Notes under the pieces: model-generated | Databases searched by the model: none | What the model saw: the letters and a program-made list of their open reading frames with translations, nothing else | Told to the model about the DNA's origin: nothing | Position numbers and translations under genes: made by a program | In this document: positions 17,535-24,755 of the stretch, piece by piece | How the letters are laid out: each line of letters opens with the position of its first letter | Position numbering within the stretch: the stretch's first letter is position 1 | Assembly (NCBI RefSeq): GCF_002933295.1 | Contig: NZ_PSSW01000008.1 | Span: forward strand, 62,001 to 126,000 | Length of the DNA stretch: 64,000 bases | From: Marinobacter flavimaris | GTDB lineage: Bacteria; Pseudomonadota; Gammaproteobacteria; Pseudomonadales; Oleiphilaceae | Direction: 5' to 3'

Positions 17535-18326
17535 ATGATGAACTACTTTTTTATCCGGCGCCGGCTTATTACCCTGGCCATATTGTTTTCCCTGTCTGCG
17601 CTTCTGCCAGCGGGCCAGGCTATTGCCCAGAACATGCAGGAACCCGCTCCAGAGGGATCTGTTCCGGTTGATCCCGCAGATCCCTGGGAGAACTGGAACC
17701 GCAAGGTGTACACCTTCAACGAGACCATCGACCGCTGGTTCCTGAAACCGGTAGCACAGGCCTATCGAACCTTCACTCCGCAAATTGTCGACCGCGGCGT
17801 TACCAATTTTTTCAACAATCTGACAGAACTGAGGAACTTCATCAACAGTGTCCTTCAACTGAAAGGGGAGTCTGCGGTGGTTGCCGTGGGGCGCTTCACC
17901 TACAACACCACCTTTGGGCTGGGTGGTTTGTTCGATGTCGCAACCGCCTTTGACCTGCCGGAACGGCCCGAGGATTTTGGTCAGACCCTGGGATACTGGG
18001 GCGCGGGTTCAGGGCCCTATCTGATGCTTCCTTTTCTCGGCCCTTCCACACCCCGGCACTTTACCGGGTTTGTGACGGACGGCTTCGCGTTGCCTTCGGC
18101 GTGGGATGAAGTGGAAAGCCCTGAAGTTTACTATGCAAGGGCTCTGCAAATCGTCGACCGCCGGGCGGATTTGATCCCTGCTGAAAGTTTCATCTCTGGC
18201 GATAGTTACGTGTTTGTGCGGAATGCCTTTCTGCAACGTCGCGAATTCCTGATTAACGACGGTAAGGTGGTTAACGATCCGTTTGCCAGCGATGATGATG
18301 AGGACTTGATGCTTGATGATTTCTAA
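17535..18326 (+). CDS. mlaA: MlaA/VacJ family phospholipid-transport protein without lipobox
   Basis: 263 residues. The MlaA fold is clear: DPWENWNRKVYTFNETID at the start of the domain, FFNNLTELRNFINSVLQL, FTYNTTFGLGGLFDVAT and GAGSGPYLMLPFLGPSTPR. MlaA is normally an outer-membrane lipoprotein that, with porins, removes phospholipids from the outer leaflet. Here the N-terminus is a plain signal peptide ending GQAIAQ, with no lipobox cysteine and no Cys seen anywhere in the protein. It should be released unacylated or be anchored by its own amphipathic helices. The acidic tail (DDDEDLMLDDF) is also notable. Start 17535 or the adjacent ATG 17538; the ribosome site is weak. Confidence 0.9.
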   Translation: MMNYFFIRRRLITLAILFSLSALLPAGQAIAQNMQEPAPEGSVPVDPADPWENWNRKVYTFNETIDRWFLKPVAQAYRTFTPQIVDRGVTNFFNNLTELRNFINSVLQLKGESAVVAVGRFTYNTTFGLGGLFDVATAFDLPERPEDFGQTLGYWGAGSGPYLMLPFLGPSTPRHFTGFVTDGFALPSAWDEVESPEVYYARALQIVDRRADLIPAESFISGDSYVFVRNAFLQRREFLINDGKVVNDPFASDDDEDLMLDDF

Positions 18327-18355
18327 GCGTCAGCCGGATTGAAAGGAGATCAACG

Positions 18356-19843
18356 GTGCTCAAGGATCCAAGAATAGCCAAGTTCCGGAAAATGCTGGCC
18401 GACGCGCCCAACTACGAGGTATGGAAAGCAGCGGCTCTGGAACTGGACTTTTTGGAGGGCAACGCCGAGTGGAAAGAGGATTTTGCCTCCGACCTTTATC
18501 ATTATGAAGTCATCTACGACCGGCTGAGCAACCTCAAGCAGTATCGCCAGCAAAATGACGTGGAACGCCTCAAACGCGCTCTCCGCGAAGGCTTGCACCA
18601 TGACCTGGGCAATATGGGCAATCCCGCGCTTTATACCCGGTCGCGCGTCGGCACGAAGCATCTGATCGAGGAGTACATCACGCAGGTCTGTGAAGCGCTG
18701 GACTATCTTTGTGATCAACCGGTTCCGGGTTTTCCAGTTGCAGATAAGCTCCAGTTCTTCCGCGACACCCTCACAAGTTACGGTCGCCCGGCACTTTTGC
18801 TCAGTGGCGGCGCCACCCTCGGTGTGTTCCATTTCGGCGTGATCAAGGCGCTCTGGGAAAAGGGGCTTCTGCCGCAGGTTATTGCGGGCTCAAGTATCGG
18901 GGCCATCATCGCTGGCATTCTTGGTGTGCATACGGATGCCGAAATTCCGGAAATGCTGATCCCCGAGAACCACAACCTGAAAGCCTGGAAATGGCGAGGT
19001 CTTCTAAGCGCAGTCCGTGGCGACGGGCTCATGGATCAGGAGGAGCTTCGGAACTGTCTGCGGGGCAATATCGGTGAGTACACCTTCGAGGAGGCGTATC
19101 AGCGTACCGGACGTTCAATCAACGTTAGCGTGTCCCCAGTACAGGCGCACCAGAAGGCCCGGTTGCTTTGCGGATACACCTCGCCCTATTTGATGGTGTG
19201 GAGCGCGGTGCTGGCCAGCGCCGCGGTTCCCGGTATTTTCCCGCCGGTTACCCTGATGAAAAAAGACATTCAGGGTAATACGCTACCGTATATGCCGCGC
19301 CTGAAGTTTGTGGATGGCTCGGTCGTCAGTGATTTGCCAATCGAGCGGTTGATGCACCTGTACGATGTCAATTACACCATCGTGAGCCAGACCAATCCCC
19401 ACGTAGTCCCTTTCCTGAGCCAGCGGGGGCTGGATGAAAAACTGTCCCTCGGAAATCTGCCCATGCACCTGTTGAAATCCGAGATCCAGTTTCATGGCCA
19501 GGGCGTGTTCGATTACCTGCGAAAACGGGTAAGGCCGGAACTTCTGCGTCAGATGTCCGGTCAGTTGTACACCATTATGGCCCAGCGCTACTCGGGAGAC
19601 GTGACCATAGCTCCGTCGTATTCCTTCAAGGATTACAGCAGGATGCTGGCGAATCCGGATCCTGCCTACGTGCGGCAGATGATTCTGGCTGGCGAGCGGG
19701 CGACTTGGCCGAAGATCTCCATGATTCGCTCCCACGCCCGTATATCGAAAACCCTGGAGCGCTGCGTGCGAAGGCTGAAGCAACAGAACCGGCGCACGGC
19801 CGAGCTCAGGCTGATCAGCAACGCGGATTCCGGTACGTCCTGA
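18356..19843 (+). CDS. Patatin-like phospholipase with N-terminal DUF3336
   Basis: 495 residues from a GTG start 5 bases after AAGGAGAT. N-terminal about 140 residues are DUF3336 (ALELDFLEGNAEWKEDF), also found in yeast and bacterial triacylglycerol lipases. The patatin domain has the oxyanion loop LLSGGATLGVFHFGV, nucleophile Ser180 in GSSIGA and catalytic Asp320 in DGSVVSDLP. A lipase or phospholipase acting at membranes or lipid bodies is expected. It follows mlaA by 29 bases and precedes the gspA-like gene by 1 base, suggesting co-transcription. Confidence 0.9.
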   Translation: MLKDPRIAKFRKMLADAPNYEVWKAAALELDFLEGNAEWKEDFASDLYHYEVIYDRLSNLKQYRQQNDVERLKRALREGLHHDLGNMGNPALYTRSRVGTKHLIEEYITQVCEALDYLCDQPVPGFPVADKLQFFRDTLTSYGRPALLLSGGATLGVFHFGVIKALWEKGLLPQVIAGSSIGAIIAGILGVHTDAEIPEMLIPENHNLKAWKWRGLLSAVRGDGLMDQEELRNCLRGNIGEYTFEEAYQRTGRSINVSVSPVQAHQKARLLCGYTSPYLMVWSAVLASAAVPGIFPPVTLMKKDIQGNTLPYMPRLKFVDGSVVSDLPIERLMHLYDVNYTIVSQTNPHVVPFLSQRGLDEKLSLGNLPMHLLKSEIQFHGQGVFDYLRKRVRPELLRQMSGQLYTIMAQRYSGDVTIAPSYSFKDYSRMLANPDPAYVRQMILAGERATWPKISMIRSHARISKTLERCVRRLKQQNRRTAELRLISNADSGTS

Positions 19844-19844
19844 T

Positions 19845-21557
19845 ATGTATTACGACTTTTTCGGCTTTCGCGAACCGCCGTTTTCCATTGCCCCGGACCC
19901 TCGTTATCTATATCTCAGCGATCGCCACAAGGAGGCCCTGGCGCACCTGATGTACGGAGTCCAGGGGCAGGGCGGTTTCATCGTGATCACTGGTGAGGTG
20001 GGAACAGGAAAAACAACGGTTTCCCGGTGTTTTATCGAGAATGTTCCCGATCATGTGGATATCGCGCTGATCCTCAACCCGAGGCTCTCTGCGCGGGAGT
20101 TACTGTCCTCCATCTGCGATGAGCTGGAAATCCCCCACGATATCAGTGCCACCATCAAGGAACTGGTTGATCTGATTAACCGGGACTTGCTCAAGGCCCA
20201 TGCAGCCGGGCGACACAAGGTTCTGATGATTGATGAGGCCCAGAACCTTTCGGCCGAGGTGCTCGAACAGTTAAGGCTGTTGACCAATCTCGAGACGGCA
20301 GAGAAGAAGCTGCTGCAGATTGTCCTGCTTGGCCAGCCTGAACTGCAGGAAATGCTGGCACTTCCGGAATTGAGGCAGCTGAATCAGCGGGTTACAGCAC
20401 GCTATCACCTGGACGCCATCGGTCGGGATGAGCTGGCGGCCTACCTGAAATACCGCCTCAGTGTTGCCGGCATGCGGGGTGATATCTTTTCGCAGCGGGC
20501 GGTGAATCGCCTCTATCGCGAGAGCCAGGGCATACCCCGCCTGATCAATTTGATCAGTGACCGCGCATTGTTGGGCGCCTATGCCGAGGGTGAGCATGAG
20601 ATTACGCCCGAGCATATCCGCCAGGCGGCAAAAGAAGTACGTGGACAATCCCTTGGCCCCACGCCCTCGCGAGCGCGCCAGTCACCAGACAGAGCCCAGT
20701 ACCTTATCGTTGCGGCTTCGATTCTGGTGGCCATCATCGGCACCGCCTGGCTTTTTGAGCGTTGGTCACCGGGCGGAGCGTTTCTCACCGATCCCTCCTC
20801 AGCAGAACCTTTGCAGGGAGCTGTTGAGCGAGTCGAGGAGCAGGAACAGAAACAGAAACCATTGCAAGAGATCCAGGAAACCGGGTCTGGAGAGCCGTCA
20901 GCACCCGTTGAACTTGCCGTGCCGGGTCAGCTTCTGGATTCCGTGGAGGCTTTTCAGGTACTTTTCGGGATCTGGGGGCGTGAATATGAACCTTCGGAAG
21001 CGCCCGTTGCCTGCGACTGGGCCAACGAGGAGGGCCTTGGATGCCTGAGTCGTCAGGGTAGCCGCCGAAGCCTCGAGTTTCTGGATCGCCCGGCGATGCT
21101 TCAGTTGCAGGATGAGGCGGGTAACCGGGGGTTTGTCGTGCTCCGCCATCTGGACGGCGATACCGCAGATATCGCCTTGCCCTCCGGCAATCAGACTGTA
21201 TTGTTTGCCAGTATCGAGCGCTATTGGTTCGGGGAGTATCGGGTTCTGTGGCGCCTTCCGGAATACCTGACGGGCGACGGCTTTTACAGCAATGGCGGGG
21301 GCGAGCAACTCTGGATTGGTGCGCGAATGATGGATCTGGCGGACCGTTTCAGTAATTCCCGTGCGGAAAGTGACCGGGTGAAACGGCTGGATTCCGAAGA
21401 GCAGGTTCGCTGGTATCAGTCATTGCGAGGGCTTACCGTCGATGGGATCGCCGGAGCCATGACGATTATCCAGATCAATAACGACCTGGAAGCTAACATT
21501 CCCCGTCTCAAGCCTCTGCAGTCCGAAGGTCGCCGGCAAGTTGAAGGTCGAGAGTAA
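19845..21557 (+). CDS. gspA: GspA/ExeA-type AAA ATPase with periplasmic peptidoglycan-binding end
   Basis: 570 residues. It starts with the family signature MYYDFFGFREPPFSIAPDPR. Walker A GEVGTGKTT at about 50-58, Walker B VLMIDEAQNL and sensor GQPEL are the ExeA ATPase. A membrane helix at about 285-303 (YLIVAASILVAIIGTAWLF) leads to a periplasmic part ending in a peptidoglycan-binding-like unit (QSLRGLTVDGIAGAMTI). ExeA with ExeB reorganises peptidoglycan for assembly of the type II secretin. No gsp secretin or other gsp genes are nearby. Overlap-tight with the GspB gene. Confidence 0.9.
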   Translation: MYYDFFGFREPPFSIAPDPRYLYLSDRHKEALAHLMYGVQGQGGFIVITGEVGTGKTTVSRCFIENVPDHVDIALILNPRLSARELLSSICDELEIPHDISATIKELVDLINRDLLKAHAAGRHKVLMIDEAQNLSAEVLEQLRLLTNLETAEKKLLQIVLLGQPELQEMLALPELRQLNQRVTARYHLDAIGRDELAAYLKYRLSVAGMRGDIFSQRAVNRLYRESQGIPRLINLISDRALLGAYAEGEHEITPEHIRQAAKEVRGQSLGPTPSRARQSPDRAQYLIVAASILVAIIGTAWLFERWSPGGAFLTDPSSAEPLQGAVERVEEQEQKQKPLQEIQETGSGEPSAPVELAVPGQLLDSVEAFQVLFGIWGREYEPSEAPVACDWANEEGLGCLSRQGSRRSLEFLDRPAMLQLQDEAGNRGFVVLRHLDGDTADIALPSGNQTVLFASIERYWFGEYRVLWRLPEYLTGDGFYSNGGGEQLWIGARMMDLADRFSNSRAESDRVKRLDSEEQVRWYQSLRGLTVDGIAGAMTIIQINNDLEANIPRLKPLQSEGRRQVEGRE

Positions 21558-21559
21558 TT

Positions 21560-22285
21560 ATGTCGTACATTCTTGACGCATTGCGGAAATCCGAAACTGA
21601 ACGGAGGCAAGGGCGCGTGCCGGACCTTGGTCAGCAGGTACAGCTGATCCATCGCCCGAAGAAAAAGCGGTGGTCGCCGGCTGTCTGGGTGTCTCTTGCA
21701 CTCATGCTCAATGCCGGCGTCCTGGCCTTTGTCTTCTGGCCGGGAGCGCCGTTGCCCTGGGTTTCCGAGTCGCAATCCGACACATCTGCGGCCTCTGCCA
21801 GGATGACAGCTCCTGAACCTGATGCGGTGTCGCCTGCGACAGAGCCAGCACCGACATTGGAAGATCCCGTTGCACAAACGGGGACCATCCCTGAGCCCGA
21901 TGCGGGCGAGGCGACGCCAGCGCCGACCGCCTCGGAAACTTCCCCATCGGAAAGTGTGGAGCGGGCGACCGTTATCGTTCCCTCATCCGCAAATGCCGAA
22001 ACTGCTGCACCAATGGTGCAGCCCGAGCAGGCAGGCAGAGTGCCACATCTGGTAGAGTTGCCGCTCTCATTTCAGAAGAGCGTTCCCGATTTGACCTTTA
22101 ACAGCCATATCTACTCGTCATCCCCTGCATCGCGCCGGGTCATGATTAACGACACCTACTTGCGAGTGGGCGACGTCTTCGAAGGCCTGCGGGTAGACGA
22201 CATAACGGAAGAAGGGGTGGTTCTGAGTCGTGACGGGCGCCGTTTTCGGGTTGGCGTTGTTCGGGACTGGGTGAGCCCTCGCTGA
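21560..22285 (+). CDS. gspB: GspB/ExeB-type secretion accessory protein
   Basis: 241 residues. The opening MSYILDALRKSETERRQG is the GspB signature. Basic stretch, one membrane helix at about 40-60 (AVWVSLALMLNAGVLAFVFW), a Pro/Ala/Glu-rich periplasmic linker, and the C-terminal GspB domain at about 165-241 (HLVELPLSFQKSVPDLTF, SRRVMINDTYLRVGD). It partners GspA at the inner membrane and peptidoglycan. Its stop codon shares a base with the dinG start. Confidence 0.9.
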   Translation: MSYILDALRKSETERRQGRVPDLGQQVQLIHRPKKKRWSPAVWVSLALMLNAGVLAFVFWPGAPLPWVSESQSDTSAASARMTAPEPDAVSPATEPAPTLEDPVAQTGTIPEPDAGEATPAPTASETSPSESVERATVIVPSSANAETAAPMVQPEQAGRVPHLVELPLSFQKSVPDLTFNSHIYSSSPASRRVMINDTYLRVGDVFEGLRVDDITEEGVVLSRDGRRFRVGVVRDWVSPR

Positions 22286-24489
22286 TGGCGCTGACCGACG
22301 AGATCAAGCAATCGATCCAGCAGGGATATCGGGATGTGCTGGCAGGCAAGGATATTCGGGCGCGCTATGGGCAGCGCCTGATGATTGCGGAAATCGCCAG
22401 ATATATGGGCGACATCACCGAGAACGATGGCCAGCGAACGTCCCCGGCCTCTGCCTGTGTGGTCGAAGCCGGGACCGGGACAGGTAAAACCCTGGCCTAT
22501 CTGATCGCTGCCATCCCGGTGGCCAAAGCCCTCGGCAAAACCCTGGTTATCTCCACCGCAACCGTGGCCCTTCAGGACCAGATTGTGCTCAAAGATCTCC
22601 CGGACCTGAAAAAGCACAGCAAGATGGATTTCAACTGGACTCTGGCCAAAGGGCGGGGGCGCTACCTCTGCATGTCCCGGTTGGAAGCCCGACTGCACGA
22701 TGAAGGCAATACCGACAGCGACACCATGCCCCTGTTCCTTTTGGATGGGCCGAAAAATGAAGAACCGGGCACCCGAGCCTTTTTCGAGGAAATGCTCGCC
22801 AGTTATGGATCTCGCGAGTGGGACGGTGACCGGGACCACTGGCCGGAACAGATACCGGACGACGTCTGGCGACAGGTAACCACGGACCACCGGCAGTGCA
22901 CCAACCGCCACTGCAGCTATTTCGACAGTTGCGCGTTTTTTGATGCCCGTAAAGACCTTGATGATGCCGATATCGTGGTGGCTAACCATGATCTGGTTCT
23001 TGCAGACCTTGCCCTGGGCGGCGGCGCCATTCTGCCGGAGCCGGAGAACGCACTTTATATTTTCGATGAGGCTCATCACCTTCCGGACAAGGCCCTGAAT
23101 CACTTTGCCGCGTCGCTGCCACTCAATGCTACCCGGCAATGGCTGAAGCAGCTTTCCCAGGCGCTTGTTAAAATGCAGCCTTATCTGGCAGCCGGCACCC
23201 AGGCCGCCAAGTCCCTGGATCGCATCAGTTCTGCGTCGAGAGAGGTAGACCTGGTCCTCAACCGGGTTTACGAAGAAGCCGAGCAGAATACCGGCTGGGA
23301 GTTCAACGAAGAGCGCCGGACGGCGCAGTGGCGTTATCCGGAAGGTGAGTTGCCGGAAGCCGTGGCTGAGCTTGCAGCCGAAAGCCGGATTGCTACCGCT
23401 AACATGGTCCGGCAACTGGGCGTTCTGGCGGACGAGTTGCAGGGCGCCTTTGATGAGCGCAAGGAGCATGAGATCGACCGGGAAACCGCCGAAGCCTGGT
23501 ATCCGGTGATAGGCTCCTTTCACGCCCGGGCAGAGGACCAGTTGCGGCTCTGGACAGCCTGGTGCGACCCGGGCAATGCCAGTCCCTCCGTGGAAGCTGA
23601 AGCCAACAGCGAGACAGGTGATGAGTCTGAAGCCAGGCCGAAAACGCAGAAAAGCCCGCCCCCAGCCCGATGGTCAGTACGCCAGCGCTGGGATCACGCC
23701 GAAGACATCACTCTTTACAGTTCACCGGTACTGGCAGACAACCTGTTGTACTCCAGGCTTTGGTCTCGCGCTTACGGCGCCGTGCTCACCAGTGCCACCC
23801 TGACTGCACTTGGTCGATTCGATCGCCTGAACGCGCGCGCTGGATTGCCCCAGGGCAGCCGCTTCCTCGTGGTTCCCAGCTCTTTCCGTTACGGCGAAAT
23901 GGCAACGGTGGAGGTGCCGGCGATGTCCGCCATGCCGACGGATGACGGCTTCGCCGATGAGCTTGTAAAACGACTACCGGACCTCTGGGCAGGCGAGAAG
24001 GCGACACTGGTACTGTTTACGTCCCGTCGTCAAATGCAGCAAGTGCGAGACGCGTTGGCCCCGGATTACCCGGACCTGATTATTACGCAGGACGATATGG
24101 CCAAGGGCGAAGTGCTGAGGCAGCATTGCAGCAGGGTGGATGAAGGCCGGCCGAGTGTCCTGTTCGGCGTTGCCAGTTTTGCAGAGGGTATCGACCTTCC
24201 AGGCAAGTACTTGCACCACGTCGTGATTACCCGTTTGCCATTTTCGGTGCCGGATGATCCCATTGAGGCGAGCCTGGCCGAGTGGGTGACGCAGCGGGGC
24301 GGCAATCCGTTTATGGAAATCACCGTTCCGGACGCGTCCATCAAACTCGTCCAGGCGGTTGGTCGGCTGCTGCGGACCGAGCAGGATACTGGAAGAGTGA
24401 CTATTCTGGATCGCCGCATTATTGCCCGCCGGTATGGTCAGCTGTTGCTGGATGCGTTGCCACCCTTCCGCCGGATCATCGAACACTGA
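22285..24489 (+). CDS. dinG: ATP-dependent DNA helicase DinG (iron-sulfur, XPD-like)
   Basis: 734 residues. Walker A EAGTGTGKTLAYL near residue 61, an iron-sulfur cysteine set (Cys in GRYLCMS, then CTNRHCSYFDSC), DEAH box IFDEAHHLPDKA, and C-terminal motifs FGVASFAEGIDLPGKYL and QAVGRLLRTEQD. DinG unwinds DNA 5'-3' and resolves R-loops and replication barriers. Start ATG overlaps the gspB stop by one base. It is convergent with the large regulator at 24756; the 266-base gap holds a hairpin terminator and direct repeats. Confidence 0.93.
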   Translation: MALTDEIKQSIQQGYRDVLAGKDIRARYGQRLMIAEIARYMGDITENDGQRTSPASACVVEAGTGTGKTLAYLIAAIPVAKALGKTLVISTATVALQDQIVLKDLPDLKKHSKMDFNWTLAKGRGRYLCMSRLEARLHDEGNTDSDTMPLFLLDGPKNEEPGTRAFFEEMLASYGSREWDGDRDHWPEQIPDDVWRQVTTDHRQCTNRHCSYFDSCAFFDARKDLDDADIVVANHDLVLADLALGGGAILPEPENALYIFDEAHHLPDKALNHFAASLPLNATRQWLKQLSQALVKMQPYLAAGTQAAKSLDRISSASREVDLVLNRVYEEAEQNTGWEFNEERRTAQWRYPEGELPEAVAELAAESRIATANMVRQLGVLADELQGAFDERKEHEIDRETAEAWYPVIGSFHARAEDQLRLWTAWCDPGNASPSVEAEANSETGDESEARPKTQKSPPPARWSVRQRWDHAEDITLYSSPVLADNLLYSRLWSRAYGAVLTSATLTALGRFDRLNARAGLPQGSRFLVVPSSFRYGEMATVEVPAMSAMPTDDGFADELVKRLPDLWAGEKATLVLFTSRRQMQQVRDALAPDYPDLIITQDDMAKGEVLRQHCSRVDEGRPSVLFGVASFAEGIDLPGKYLHHVVITRLPFSVPDDPIEASLAEWVTQRGGNPFMEITVPDASIKLVQAVGRLLRTEQDTGRVTILDRRIIARRYGQLLLDALPPFRRIIEH

Positions 24490-24513
24490 ATCCCACCAGA
24501 ACCGTTCAGCCAT

Positions 24514-24546
24514 AAAAAAAGAGCCAGCCCCTTTGGGGGTTGGCTC
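24514..24546 (-). terminator. Rho-independent terminator reading leftward
   Basis: Stem GAGCCAGCCCC/GGGGTTGGCTC (24521-24531 and 24536-24546, one wobble, 4-nt loop). On the minus strand it is followed by a run of seven T. It therefore ends the transcript of the MalT-like gene, about 210 bases beyond its stop, or of a small RNA in between. It may also slow dinG transcription. Confidence 0.8.
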
Positions 24547-24668
24547 TCATCAAGGGGTTCTTTCGAACCCGGGCGTCGAAACAACGCGGAACAAGAAATC
24601 TGAAGGCCTGAAGTTTCAGAATTCCTGGTGAGGTTTCCCTCACCGTTGAAAATATAATAGGGGATTAG

Positions 24669-24700
24669 AGGGCGTAGCCGGATCGTCCAAAGGGCGTAGC
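24669..24700. repeat. Exact 10-base direct repeat, period 22, in the dinG/regulator gap
   Basis: AGGGCGTAGC occurs at 24669-24678 and 24691-24700, i.e. two helical turns apart. A hairpin GGTGAGG-TTTC-CCTCACC (24628-24645) and TATAAT (24653-24658) lie just to its left. The flanking genes converge here, so no ordinary promoter is expected. Meaning unknown. Confidence 0.4.
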
Positions 24701-24755
24701 GGGTTAAAGTTGTTGGTGCAAAGTGTGAGGTGCGTCACGTTTTTGGGGCTCGAAA

